Shown: one piece after another, positions 1 to 12,073 of the stretch | Layout: every line of letters starts with the position of its first letter | How positions within the stretch are numbered: the first letter of the stretch is position 1 | Assembly: GCF_037042905.1 (NCBI RefSeq) | Contig: NC_087259.1 | Coordinates: 22,633,001-22,697,000 of the forward strand | From: Lytechinus pictus | Taxonomy: Eukaryota; Echinodermata; Echinoidea; Temnopleuroida; Toxopneustidae | Direction of reading: 5' to 3' | Length of the DNA stretch: 64,000 nt | Translations under genes and position numbers: made by a program | The notes under the pieces: model-generated | What the model saw: only the letters and a program-made list of their open reading frames with translations | Told to the model about the DNA's origin: nothing | The model's database searches: none

Positions 1-1180
1 GAGATCAAATTTTTTATATTCTATTACCCCCATTTCCTTTTATCAGGAGTTATTACAAGAAACTTCTATACACAAAGCAATTGGCCTTCTTTGCTATGTT
101 TCATATGAAATTAAAGTTTGACAATCGACACACAGATCTGTCGAGTGCAATTCTTTAATTTCGATATTGACTTAATCCACATGCCAGAAACGATACTTCT
201 TTATGGAGAGTATCATCTTTCTGAATCATCACTTATACAGGTTTCATTTTATAGCAAGTGATAAATGTTCCTTCTGTAGAAAATACGAAGAAACATATAA
301 GCATTTATTTTTTTAATGTGAAAAAGTAGGAGATTTGTGGGAACGGAGTAGTAATTTGTTTGGCCTTCCAATAAAAAAAAAAACTAAGCTGGATGGAAAT
401 CCATATTGGTCTCGAGGAAACAACCGAAAACATACAATTACTTAATCATATCATTTTGCTAATCAAATATTTAATATATCAAGGGAGAGGGAAGGGTAAA
501 CCACCAACTCCTGAAGAGATAAAGGAAAAGTTACTTATTAGCAAAGAAGAAGAAAAGAAAATTGCATTAGAGCGTAATACGTTAACGCGACACTATAAAA
601 AATGGGAATATTTAAAGGTTTTATAAACATTAACCAAAATAAAAAGGATGGGGAAGGGAGGGGTGCCCCTCGTCTGTTCGTGCGTGGAATCGATCAATCA
701 CTGTCGCTGTAAACTGACCTCTGTCCTGTCTGTTATTGGTTCGTGTTTTTTTTTTTTAATCCTTTTAATTGTTCCTGTCCTTTGCTTTTTTTTTCTCTCT
801 CTCCGTTATGTGTATGGTGATTTTTTTCTGTCTATTTCTCCCGTTTGTTGTTGTTGGTGTGTTTAATTTGTTCAGCTTTGGGGTCTGATAGGGGGGGGCT
901 CATGGGACGGGAGAATGCTCATATACATTAATTCTTTAAATTTGCGTAGTTGTTACGTCTTTGTTTTATTATTTGCTTTATAGCTGCATACATAAGTTGT
1001 TGAAATGTTATTTTTGCATAAGTTCGGATTATGTCTCTTTTCTGATACAATTTGCCTGCTATGTTTATTACACTGTTATTTAATTTGTGTATTGCACTGC
1101 TGCAATTATCATTTTGTTCTATATTTTCTTGATTATGTATGTATGAAATTTATTTGAATGAATAATAAAGATCACTACAA
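1..1180 (+). pseudogene. 3' end of a decayed LINE (ORF2 C-terminus plus 3' UTR)
   Basis: One frame at about 238-410 reads like the C-terminal Cys/His region of a LINE ORF2 (DKCSFCRKYEETYKHLF, then CEKVGDLWERSSNLFG) but holds a TAA. After an A-run at 372-382 the frame shifts, and 393-626 continues with NHIILLIKYLIY and a Lys/Glu-rich tail ending RHYKKW, as in L1/Tx1-type elements. A T- and G-rich 3' UTR follows, to AATAAA near 1164. At least one stop and one frameshift make it dead. Its 5' part is outside the window. Confidence 0.6.
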
Positions 1181-1205
1181 AACACAAAATAATTGATCTC
1201 TCTTA

Positions 1206-1612
1206 GGGCCTTTTCACACGTGAATCTAATCATCTAACCGCCTTTTCACACGGTAAAAAAATTGTAATTTGAATGATGATTCCAGTGAAAAATAAGGCTA
1301 ATGACCAATATTCAGCACGTGTGAAACCAAAATAAAACATGATTAGAATCACGAACGCCAATCGCAGTCACGATTACAATAGCAGTCATCATTGCAATGA
1401 TGATTCAAGATTCACGTGTGCAAAAGCCCATTGTAATGTTGATTGCTATTGTAATCTTGACTGTGATTAGCGTTCGCAAGTCTAATCATGTTCTAGTTTG
1501 GTTTCACAGTACTCACTCGTGCTAAATATTCGTCATTAGCCTTATTTTTCACTGGAATCATCATTCAAATTACGATTTTTTTTTTTACCGTGTGAAAGGG
1601 TGGTAAGATTAG
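1206..1612. mobile_element. Palindromic MITE with nested terminal repeats
   Basis: Two arms of roughly 180 bp (about 1230-1405 and 1435-1612) are inverted copies around a short centre, both containing TTCACACGGTAAAAA near the outer ends. The left terminus GGGCCTTTTCACACGTGAATC also recurs, inverted, in the centre near 1411-1431. No ORF. Probably a non-autonomous DNA transposon. Confidence 0.65.
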
Positions 1613-2375
1613 TTGATCCCTGTGACTTCTATAGGTTTCCTTGCACAATATACTGTAGGTTAATTCGTTATGTATAGGGGAAGAAAACGAACAATTTGCA
1701 ACCTTTTTCACTCTGCAGAAGAATTAATCAAAAGACAGTGATCCTTGATTATTTATGACTTTAATTAATGATGACTGATATAATTGCAGTTTATTTGCTT
1801 TATAATTCGTTTTAATTGCATTTTATTGATAGAAAAAATTATAGAAGTCTTTACTATAGAGACATTGATCGCAGCCCAACGGCTGAATTGATTATATGAA
1901 TGTAGATTCAATACATACTACAAAAATTAAATACAACTTCATTTTAAAATACTGAAATAAGAAATATATAGTTATTTGCTGGGTTAGATTACTCTCAAAA
2001 TGAGAGAGGGGTAAAATATGAACAAGAGGTTATTTCGTAATAAGCTATATACAATTTAATGACTTTTATTTTTTTTTAATTCACGGTTATTAAAAAATAA
2101 ATTCATGCAGGCTCGCCCGGTATACCAGTCTTTGATATTCAACTATAATTAGGAACCGTTGCATTGATAGGGGACACGACTGGCAGATTGTGTTAAATTA
2201 ACTGGCGAAGCTTCTTTTACATCGCCCGTGTTAATCTAATTTGCATCATTTGACCCGTTGCAAAATACGAAACATGATACACTTTATTATTCCTTAAATA
2301 GGATATCAAGCATTATATTTCAAAATGACATATGAATATGGATTCAATATGTATTATTCCGGTTTAAGGCCAATC

Positions 2376-3200
2376 AGTGACGTACCGTGGGCCAAGGCAC
2401 GGGGGGCATAACAACAATGTTGAGTCACTTAGTGGGCGCGAAGCGCGATCAATTGCCAGGTATAATGATATACTAAGAGAGACATAACATGTATCAAGGA
2501 CTGCATTTGCGATTAAACGGATATGCATCTTACAGATCAAATAATGTCAGCTCGAGCAGATTTTTTTTTTCAGACCTAAAAAAGGGACATTATAAGCAAT
2601 TTTTGTAATTATGATACCTGTCTCACTCAATATACAATGCAAGCGAAGCGCGAACTGAAATTTTTGTATATTTTGACTCCAAACGGGGACATTTTCAGGA
2701 CTATCTTTTTAGGGATTCATGAAGAGCATACACATCTCACCATATTCATCTCATGCAAGCGCCAAGAGCATGCTAATTTTACCAGAATTACACCTAAACA
2801 CCTTTTTTAGTCATTGTAATCATTAACATCATTGGTATTTCACTAACCAATTGATGCGAGCGCGAAGCGCGAGCTAAAAAAATTTTATATTCAGACAAGA
2901 AAAGGTGACATTTTAAGGACTGTGTTTTAGGAATTCACGAAGAGCAGACATATCTCACCAATCCACTAATGCGAACGTAAGCACGGACTGGAAACGTTTA
3001 TATTCAGATCTTAAAAGGGGTAATAACTTTTAGTCGTGAAAAAGAAGCATATGTCACTACATATAACAATAATAACTCGAAGTGCGAGGAAATATATGAG
3101 GTGTATATTGATTTGAAAACGGGATGTTATAGTACAACAGGATTATATATCTCATTAAAATAGACAATGCGAGCACCAAAAATGATGAACACATAGGCCC
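2376..3200 (+). repeat. GCGAGC-type interspersed tandem repeat, copy A
   Basis: It begins with AGTGACGTACCGTGGGCC, a diverged element end also seen near 48486. It then has irregular units of about 100-150 bp, each with a near-palindromic core like GCGAGCGCGAAGCGCGAGC followed by an AT-rich stretch and phrases like GACATTTTAAGGACTG. The same family appears at 20996-22017, 48480-48800 and 51660-53770. No coding content. Confidence 0.6.
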
Positions 3201-3308
3201 TAAGCAAAATATGTTTCATAAAGTTACGAAAAAATCTTATGTAATATAATATATAACATACAATAATATAATTTGTTTTAAAAAATTCGGCATTACTCCT
3301 ATTTGTTT

Positions 3309-3394
3309 AAGATCAGTATGATCGATCTGTAATTAAAATCATAAGATCAGTATGCTCGATCTGTAATGAAAATCATAAGATCATAAGTCAGAAA
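3309..3394. repeat. Two-copy 43-bp direct repeat
   Basis: The block AAGATCAGTATGATCGATC...AAAATCAT occurs twice in succession with two visible changes. Confidence 0.6.
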
Positions 3395-3544
3395 AAATTG
3401 GAACCAGTGGGATTCGAACCTGCCATCTACAATAATATAATTATTTATTCCCCCCCCCCCACTAAGATTCTTTTTCCCCATTTTTTTTTGCCAGCCGATT
3501 GGGAAAGCACGTGCCCCTTGCCAATCACCTGTCCATGCGCAAAT

Positions 3545-4078
3545 TGTAATTTCATACGAAATGGAAACAAAGAAGCAAGTTATTACAGTACGTATCCATG
3601 ACATAAGATAACGGTGTTTTGGAAAATGTCATCATCATGGATAAACGTGGATCTTTCCTCATTTATGATTATCTAAAATCGATATTGCAAGTATTAGTGA
3701 TATTGCTTTCAATTTCATACAAAATGGTTTATAGAAACAAAGAAGCAAGTTATTACCATGATTACAGTACGTATCCATGACATAAGATAAAGGTGTTTTG
3801 GAAAATGTCATCATCATGGATAAACGTGGATCTTTCCTCATTTATGATTATCTAAAATCGATATTGCAAGTATTAGTGATATTGCTTTCAATTTCATACG
3901 AAATGGTTTATAGAAACAAAGAAGCAAGTTATAACAGTACGTATCCATAACATAAGATAAAGGTGTTTTGGAAAATGTCATCATCATGGATAAATGTGGA
4001 TCTTTCCTCATTTATGATTATCTAAAATCGATATTGCAAGTATTAGTGATATTGCTTTCAAACGATTCATTGGTTTTC
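3545..4078. repeat. Tandem repeat, about 180-bp unit, three copies
   Basis: The phrases TCATCATCATGGATAAACG, GGATCTTTCCTCATTTATG and ATCGATATTGCAAGTATTAG recur at about 180-bp spacing (for example 3638, 3819, 3998). Units are nearly identical, with a small gap in copy 1. Confidence 0.8.
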
Positions 4079-4639
4079 AACTGTGCTTGACTATACAGGA
4101 AAGACTATAATGCCCACCAGTTTAGTCTTTTTGTAGCACCTGTTCGCATACTAAATTATTTATGGTTTTGTGACAATATGAAATGTCAGATCTACAAATA
4201 GAAACGCGAGACTCTGAAGTTCTTAGGGGAGTATACATATAAATAGAAAATTATATCTAAAACTCTCAACTATTAGCGGTAATACAATTAATAACTCAAC
4301 CCTTAATGCTAGCTGCATGTATCCCTCGAGAAAATTCGTAAAATGAGACCGCTTTCGAATGATCTCCCTTGAGAAATTTGCAATAGCAGGTCACGCGCTC
4401 AAAATTGATTTCGAAACAGCGTACATATATATTCTAAGTGTTTGATTATGGCGATCTTTTAAGACTTACCAACGAATTGCACTTTTTACAGAAAAAAAAT
4501 CACCCGGTTAACATTGGCGGACTGTACTTGTGGCGCCATGTCCAGCACCTGTAATCTAGGACAAGTAGTCCAGTAGATATGTGAAAAAGATGCTCGAATC
4601 TGGCAGAAAGTGTGAAATTTGGCATACAGGGGTATTTTT

Positions 4640-5400
4640 GGGCGCTGATTTCAAAAATTGCCGGCCCCAAGCGATTTGACCATCGGGTCGGCCGCCATTT
4701 TGAAATCCAAGATGGCCGCCATGAAAAATCATTAAATGTCATTTTTTTTAGTTTAACATGGCATGTGACACTGAAATTTGGCATATAAGAGTATTTTGAG
4801 GCACTGATTTCAAATATTGCCGGCCACCAGCAATTTGACCATTTGGCCGGCGGCAAAATGGCCGCCATCTTGGAATCCAAGATGGCCGCCATGATATATT
4901 ATTGCAATCATTTTTTCGAGTTTTATATGAACTGCGGTATTGAAATTTGGCATATAGGCTTAATTTGGAGTGCTGATTTCTAAAATTGCCGGCCCCAAGT
5001 GATTTGACCATCGGGTCGGCCGCCATTTTGAAATCCAAGATGGCCGCCATGAGAAATCTTTATTGTCATTTTCACGAGTTTTACATGATGTGTGACACTG
5101 AAATTTGGCATATAGGGGTATTTTTAGGCACTGATTTCAAATATTGCCGGCCCCAAGCAATTTGACAATTTGGTCGGCGGCAAAATGGCCGCCATTTAGA
5201 AATCCAAGATGGCCGCCATGAAAAATCATTAAATGTCATTTTCTTGAGTTTTACATGATAGGCGACACTGAAATTTGGCATATAGAGGTATTTTGAGGCA
5301 CTGATGTCAAATATTGCCGGCCCCCAGCAATTTGACCTCCAGGTCAGCAGCAAAACGGCCGCCATCTTAAAATCCAAGATGGCCGCCATGAAAGATAATT
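4640..5400 (-). repeat. Tandem array, about 180-bp unit with paired YY1-type sites (left arm)
   Basis: Each unit has an inverted pair of the form GGCGGCCATCTTGGATT...AAGATGGCGGCC, then ATTTGGCATATAGGGGTA and a GCCGGCCCCAAGC segment. Units diverge by scattered changes. AAGATGGCGGC is the optimal YY1 motif. Overlapping short ORFs here are translation artefacts of the repeat. Confidence 0.8.
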
Positions 5401-5739
5401 TGCTCGAGTCTTACGTATGGCCTGTAACACTTTAAATTTGGAAAACAAACTTGATCTTTGCATCCTTGATCAATGAAAAGAACATAGTAAATAGATGCTA
5501 TTTTGAATTCCAATATGGTTACCAAGTTTGAATGATGTTCAACATTATAATGATGAATAAAACCCATTGCATTGGCACTGAAAACAAATCCAACACAACC
5601 ACATCTTTGTCCGTTGCAAGGAATTTGGCATCCTTAATTGCTGATATAGATGTTACGTAAGTATGAAGCACCATAAATACACAAACCAGCTAGCTTCTTC
5701 TGCAGTTACACATTTGAAGTGGCTTTGGTTGAATAATAA

Positions 5740-6100
5740 CCATCCGGAACAATCATTTTCTGTTGAGAGGCTTTAAATTATTTCTTTGAGTTTTATATGA
5801 TCTGCATTATTGCACTTTGACAAATCGACGGAGTGTGGGGTGCTTATTTTAAATATTGCTGGCCCTCGGCGATCTGATCCCGAGTCAGAGGCAAAATGTC
5901 AGCCATCTTGAAATCCAAGATGGCTGCCATGAAAAAAGGTCATTGAAAAAAAATTACTTTATCTAGTATCACGTAACGTATTATTTTAAAGTTTGGCATC
6001 TAGGGATATTGAAATTGCCCCAAGTAATCTGTCTAACAGATATGCTGCAAAATGGCCACCATCTTGAAATCTAGAGAGGATAGACTGTTATGAAAATTCA
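5740..6100. repeat. Degenerate YY1-array units
   Basis: Diverged units with CAGCCATCTTGAAATCC at about 5892 and CCACCATCTTGAAATC at about 6056. They are older than the flanking arrays. Another remnant is at 7467-7500. Confidence 0.55.
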
Positions 6101-6406
6101 TTAAAATAATTTTCTTGGTTTTAAACAATTTGAAGCACTGCATTTTAGAAATACAGGCAGGATTTTGGCCCGCTGGTTTTAGAATATTGCTCCAATAATT
6201 GCAATATTTTATTACAAATCAACATGAAGAAAACTGCTCCAGACTTGAAGTACTGATGGTTATATAGTGGTATGATGATGATAATGATGATGATGATTAA
6301 ATGAAATTAATATTAATGATGGATGATAATAATACATATTTTATTGTTCAAAATAGAATTCAGTAACAGAAATGCTCCGAAAATTTATTTTGCCCATACC
6401 CTGAAG

Positions 6407-6466
6407 CAGTGGCGTACCTAGGATTTTCCACAGGGGGGGCAAAATCGGCCGCCAAAAAATTTGACA

Positions 6467-6503
<37 letters not shown>

Positions 6504-6707
6504 TCTTCAATAAAAAAATAAAGGTCTTCAAGCTCATCAGGGGGGGGGGGGCAATAAGGGTCTTCAAGCTCGTCAGGGGGGGGGGCAAAAAAGGTCTTTT
6601 AAGCTCGCCAGGGGGGGCAAGTATATGTCTTTTTTATGGGTTGTGGCTCGTCAGGGGGGGGGGGGGCAGAGTGCCCCCCCTGCCCCCCCCCCCCGTAGGT
6701 ACTAGTG
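6407..6707 (+). mobile_element. hAT-like MITE with poly-G and poly-A tracts
   Basis: The left end CAGTGGCGTACCTAGG and the right end GTAGGTACTAGTG are inverted repeats. The body has poly-A, G-runs and repeats of GGTCTTCAAGCTC. Flanks CCCTGaag and CCCTGtat could be a decayed 8-bp target duplication. It is the same element as 52672-52984, in the opposite orientation. Confidence 0.6.
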
Positions 6708-6772
6708 CCCTGTATATCGTGAGCCCGGCAGCAACTTAGCAGCGCCCCATCGGACGTTGCTCTATCTATTAA

Positions 6773-7248
6773 AAAGGGAGTTCACCCCAGAGAAAAGTTT
6801 GTTGTAAAAACAAAAGAAAATATGATATAAAAAAGATATTGGTGGATCCATCAAAGATATTAGAATTTTAAGTTTTTGATTTGTGACGTCATATAGGCTA
6901 CTGTTCGAGCAGCTTTCCCGTTATGTTGTGTGATATAAAATGCATAAATGGTTCATCATGGGTATTTTTTTTCTTTCTGGAGCGGGTGTGAAATCATTTG
7001 TTTGTTGATATACTGAGGGTCCAATAAAAAAACATTTTCATTTTTTTGAGGAGGCTATATTTCATTGATTTTTGTACTATAAGAAACATGGGGGAACTGC
7101 TTGCATCTGACGTCACAAATGCACCAAAATGAAATTCCAATAGCGTTTTAAATATTTGATGGAATTTCCTCAAACCTTCAATATTTTTTTCATTACTTAT
7201 TCTGTTATTGTTTCAATAAACTTTTTGTCAGGTTGAACTTCCCCTTTA
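6773..7248. mobile_element. Palindromic MITE, AAAGGGAGTTCACCC family
   Basis: Termini AAAGGGAGTTCACCCC and its diverged inverse (GGTTGAACTTCCCCTTT) flank inverted inner segments (AAAAGATATTGGTGGA against TCAAACCTTCAATATTTTT). A second family member lies at 59107-59575. Confidence 0.6.
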
Positions 7249-7817
7249 ATTCGTTGACCGCCAAACAGGTTAGAAGCAGCTCCCCTTTTCTAACATATTT
7301 TGGTCTGATGCTGTTGGAGCTTGAACTCCCGATCTCCCGATTATGAGGCGAACATGCTCCCGTTGTCAGATTGGCGAACACACGATGGTTATCCAAAAAT
7401 GCCGAATTTCAAAATAATACCTACATTAAAATTATGATACTTGATTTTTTTTAATGATTTTTTTTATGGCAGCCATCTTTGATTTCAAGATGGCTGCTAT
7501 AAATTGGATGAACATTACTGGATTCGAAAACTTTGAGTCTATGGAGATCACAGGGAAATCTCAGTTGTGGGCGATGCCGTCGAACTTAACACACGTGTAG
7601 AAAGCAACTCGGCGCCAAAAGAAAGCTTATTTTCTTCTCTTTTAAATGATGATACATATGTTTACTCACCATTATAATGCTAAACATCATTCAAACTTGG
7701 TAACCATAATGGAATTCAAAATATCATCTATTTACTATGTTCTTTTCATTGATCAAGGATGCAAAGATCAAGTTTTTTTTTCTCCAAATTTAAAGTGTTA
7801 CAGGCCATACGTAAGAC

Positions 7818-8990
7818 TTGAGCAAATTATCTTTCATGGCGGCCATCTTGGATTTTAAGATGGCGGCCGTTTTGCTGCTGACCTGGAGGTCAAATTGCTG
7901 GGGGCTGGCAATATTTGACATCAGTGCCTCAAAATACCCCTATATGCCAAATTTCAGTGTCGCCTATCATGTAAAACTCAAGAAAATGACATTTAATGAT
8001 TTTTCATGGCGGCCATCTTGGATTTCTAAATGGCGGCCATTTTGCCGCCGACCAAATTGTCAAATTGCTTGGGGCCGGCAATATTTGAAATCAGTGCCTA
8101 AAAATACCCCTATATGCCTAATTTCAGTGTCACACGTCATGTAAAACTTATGAAAATGACATTAAAGATTTCTCATGGCGGCCATCTTGGATTTCAAAAT
8201 GGCGGCCGACCCGATGGTCAAATCACTTGGGGCTGGCAATATTTGAAATCAGCACCCCAAATTAAGCCTATATGCCAAATTTCAATACCGCAGTTCATAT
8301 AAAAATCGAGAAAATTATTGCAATAATATATCATGGCGGCCATCTTGGATTTCAAGATGGCGGCCATTTTGCCGCCGGCCAAATGGTCAAATTGCTGGGG
8401 GCTGGCAATATTTGAAATCAGTGCCTCAAAATACCCCTATATGCCAAATTTCAGTGTCACATGCCATGTTAAACTCAAGAAAATGACATTAAATGATTTT
8501 TCATGGCGGCCATTTTGGATTTCAAAATGGCGGCCGACCCGATGGTCAAATCACTTGGGGCCGGCAATATTTGAAATCAGCAACCCGAATTAAGCCTATA
8601 TGCCAAATTTTAATACCGCAGTTCATATAAAACTCGAAAAAATGATTGCATTAATATATCATGGCGGCCATCTTGGATTTCAAGATGGCGGCCATTTTGC
8701 CGCCGGCCAAATGGTCAAATTGCTTGGGGCCGGCAATATTTGAAATCAGTGCCTCAAAATACCCCTTTATGCCAAATTTCAGTGTCACATGCCATGTACA
8801 ACCCAAGAAAATGACATTTAATGATTTTTCATGGCGGCCATCTTGGATTTCAAAATGGCGGCCGAACCGATGGTCAAATCGCTTGGGGCCGGCAATTTTT
8901 GAAATCAGCGCCCAAAAATACCCCTGTATGCCAATTTTTACACTTTCTGCCAGATCCGAGCATCTTGGCCATTTTTTGTCACATAACCGC
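7818..8990 (+). repeat. Tandem array, about 180-bp unit with paired YY1-type sites (right arm)
   Basis: This is the same unit as at 4640-5400 but in the opposite orientation, with about six copies. The motifs ATGGCGGCCATCTTGGATTT and its inverse are repeated, and a two-unit alternation (with or without GACCCGATGG) suggests a higher-order dimer. Confidence 0.8.
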
Positions 8991-9036
8991 TCCACTAAAG
9001 AGGTAAAATGCGACGCTATCCACATCTGACGGGTGC

Positions 9037-9310
9037 TAGTAGAGAGTTTTCGCATTTACAACGGAGCCGCTCTCTCCAACGCATCAATTCCTTTGAAAAT
9101 GCAAGTCAAGCCACAATGGAGAGCTGAGAAGCTTTTGTCGAAAGTTGTTGGACCGAGACAGCAGCGTATTCCCTGGCTCTGGGCAACGACATATTTGCAA
9201 TTGTTCGTCCGGTGCAAATCATCTGATGATCTGCTGTCCTGGTCCACCAACTTTCGACAAAAGCCTCTTAGCTCTCCATTGCCGACCTGCATTTTAAAAG
9301 GAATTGGCGA
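9037..9310. mobile_element. Palindromic MITE, GTCGAAAGTTG family
   Basis: The left arm (GCAAGTCAAGCCACAATGGA, then GAGAAGCTTTTGTCGAAAG) is mirrored near 9250-9300. Related copies are at 55783-56045 and 57455-57780. ORFs across it are palindrome artefacts. Confidence 0.55.
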
Positions 9311-9607
9311 GTTGTATAGAGAGCCACCCGCACCTGTTATCGTTATTCGTATTCATGGCCCTGTACATGGAGGATGATCTGTTGATAATGGGGGTGCGGT
9401 GACAATGCTCAGCACCTCCAGTAACAATAGAATCATCCTCCGTGGACTGGGCTCTGTTCATAATGAACTTTCTTTTTTTTCCTTCTTCCTTCCTTTTAAA
9501 TTTTTTTAATCGCCCCCTTTTTGTCTCATTTGCGTTCAATGAATGTGACCTTCGGAGTATGTGCCCCCTACCCCCCCCCCCTACTGACTCCATCGACCAG
9601 ATTCATG

Positions 9608-9848
9608 CACTGCAAAAACTCTGGTGTTGATTTAACACCAGCTCGGAATCTATATATGTCCACACCAGAAGTATTGAAACAACACCAGTTTGGAATCAAA
9701 CCGATGCTGTTTTAATACTAATTGGTGTTGTATAAATACATATCTGGTGTTAGACTAATACAAAAACCGGTGTTGTTTAACACTTCTCTGGTGTGGACAT
9801 GTATAGATTCCGGACTGGTGTTAAATCAACACCGGTGTTTTTGCAGTG
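9608..9848. mobile_element. Palindromic MITE with CACTGCAAAAAC termini
   Basis: CACTGCAAAAACTCTGGTG at the left and its inverse at the right bound a 241-bp element. The arms match for about 100 bp (GTTGATTTAACACCAG, TGTCCACACCAGA). No clear target duplication. Confidence 0.75.
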
Positions 9849-9849
9849 T

Positions 9850-10277
9850 GGAAAATGCTTATAGAACGGGTGGTAGTGTTCAAGCTACTGTATATTATTT
9901 TCATTATTATCTTTTCTCTCATCGTGATAAATTTGGGGAAATAAGATCAACAAAAATGTAGATTATTGGATCTTGAAGGTTACCATTAGGCTTATATTGT
10001 CACTGAGCTTTGTCCAATTGAATACACCACATGGGCCTAGGAACACAAAACTTTGCGATGGATTGCAAATCTGAAAGACCACATCAGATTGGTTCCTGAT
10101 CGCATGTCACTCTTGTCTTGATTGGCCATTGTGATTTAGCCATTGATAGCAAACCTTTGTGTAACCATGGTAACACAGCCCCTGTCTTTTCAGATTCCAC
10201 CTTGTCTCTCAGTGAAGAGAAATGATATAATTATTTTTACGACGAAATGAACCATTCTATGAAATTTGTTTTCATCA
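9850..10277. other. Unannotated AT-rich stretch
   Basis: I see no gene, array or inverted repeat between the two flanking MITEs. Confidence 0.5.
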
Positions 10278-10873
10278 TTAAAGGACAAGTCCACCCCCAA
10301 CAAAAAGTTGATTTGAATAAAAAGAAAAAAATCCAACAAGCATAACACTGAAAATTTCATCAAAATCGGATGTAAAATAAGAAAGTTATGGCATTTTAAA
10401 GTTTCGCTTAATTTCACAAACAGTTATATGCACATCCTGGCTGGTATGCAAATGAGGAGACTATGACGTCATCCACTCACTTTTTCCTTTGTGTTTTATT
10501 ATTTGAAATATGAAATATTCTTATTTTCTCCTCATTGTCAAGTGATACAACAATTAATTCCTCCCTGAACATGTGGAATCAGCATTGTGTAATACTATAT
10601 GGTTCAGTCAAGTTGGTCCTTAATGTCAAATCTATAAAAAATGAAATATTGTATAATTCAAACAATAAAAAACAAAATAAATAGTGAGTGATGGACATCA
10701 TCGACTGACTCACCTAGTTGTTCATATCACTGTTTTGTGAAAAATAAGCGAAACTTTAAAATGTCATAACTTTTTTATTTTACATCCGATTTTGATGAAA
10801 TTTTCAGCACTATGCTAGTTTGAATTTTCTTTATTTATTCAAGTCAGCATTTTCCTGGGGTGGACTTGACCTC
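10278..10873. mobile_element. Palindromic MITE with AAAGGACAAGTCCACCCC terminus
   Basis: The left arm (GGACAAGTCCACCCC, AATTTCATCAAAATCGG, TAAGAAAGTTATGGC) is mirrored at 10740-10873. The central 250 bp is unique AT-rich sequence. Confidence 0.7.
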
Positions 10874-11063
10874 TTACTATTTGCCTTGTGTCATGAAACA
10901 AAGTGATCACTATTGAAGTTCATTTTCATTTGGTTGACAAAGACACGACCCATTTGGTCTAATATTCACTTGGTCTATTTGTCAAATCATCATTTAGATA
11001 CCCATTGGGATTTTTATATTCTACATTTGGCAAACATTCCTCCCCCCCAAAAAAAAAAAAAAA

Positions 11064-11077
11064 AAAAAGAAGAAATA

Positions 11078-11157
<80 letters not shown>

Positions 11158-11162
11158 AAAAG
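11064..11162. repeat. AAAG tetranucleotide microsatellite
   Basis: About 23 uninterrupted AAAG copies after a poly-A run. The Lys/Glu/Arg ORFs here are artefacts. Confidence 0.95.
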
Positions 11163-11164
11163 AA

Positions 11165-12069
11165 TAGAGGCGGACAGCAAATCGGTCGGTGTTGCAATTT
11201 TTTTTTTCTTTTTTTTCAAATTTTATGTCAAGATCACGAAAACCATTCAAAACGGTATCGCATGAAATCACAGCAACATTCATTTTTGTATTCAAATTGT
11301 ATCAAAATTGGAAGTAACAAAAATGAACAAAAAACAATTGGAAACATTGGAACTTGGAAGTATCAAAAGATATCGAAAAATATAAGAGTGATGTATAAAA
11401 AAAGAGGAAAGGGGCAGAATAAAACAGGTAGTTTATGTAGGTCGAAGTGTACCCTCCATAATTCAATTCAAGTATTCATTTCCAAAGATTATGAAATCAA
11501 GAAAAAAAATCAATTTTGAATATGACTGTCAGTGATTCTCAAAATCTTTTAAACAGAAGAAAGTCGACTTGTCAAATGAAATTTAAAACTTCAACCCGAG
11601 CAAAAAAATATTTGAATGACAAGCCTTTCTTAATAAAGAAAAAGGACTTTCATTACGCACTACCAGCATAAATCGAAAAAAAAAATTACGATTTTTTTTT
11701 TTTAGAAAGGGCTTGAATGTTGTGTAAGTGAATAAATAAAAGATATCAAAACTGACACCCCAGAACAAAGGTTCTTTGCGGATCCTTGGATTACTCAGAA
11801 CGATACAATGATTATTTCAACATGGCGGAAACACATAATGTACAAATTTCTCACCGCATCGCTATGCTCCCTTGTTGTAAATAGTAATTTTATAGTTTGT
11901 TGTATGCATATAGGAAAGAATACCAATGTTCCCTCAGAATCCCTCTTGAATAATATAGGTAATTGATGCCGCTCGATATACAGATAATCCCTTGCACGTG
12001 AAAAGACATTGACATTTTTGGAATTTCCGTGTTTGGTGGGTTTTTTTTGGAGATGTAAGCGATGGTATC
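11165..12069. other. Unannotated stretch
   Basis: AT-rich, with no convincing ORF or repeat. Short poly-T/A runs only. Confidence 0.5.
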
Positions 12070-12073
12070 TTAA

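Larger units (their letters stand above)
4570..9000. mobile_element. Giant inverted repeat (foldback-like) with YY1-motif tandem arrays as arms
   Basis: The left arm (about 4570-5560) is the reverse complement of the right arm (about 7650-9000). The last 200 bp of the outer ends match (AAGTGTGAAATTTGGCATA near 4609 against its inverse near 8945), and the inner ends match around 5400-5560 and 7650-7850. The spacer 5570-7640 holds degenerate units, a hAT-like MITE and another MITE. Size and form recall Foldback elements, but no transposase or target duplication was found. Confidence 0.6.

Noticed and set aside
3395-3430. tRNA T-arm-like GTGGGATTCGAACC
   Set aside because: Its inverse resembles a tRNA 3' end, but no matching 5' half or anticodon arm follows; at most a tRNA-derived repeat scrap.
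4500-9055. Many overlapping frames with shared motifs such as MAAILDFKMAA
   Set aside because: They look like a protein family but are the YY1-site tandem repeat read on both strands; frames break at unit borders.
10913-11295. Lys/Glu-rich and Phe/Leu-rich frames on both strands
   Set aside because: They are readings of the AAAG tetranucleotide repeat.
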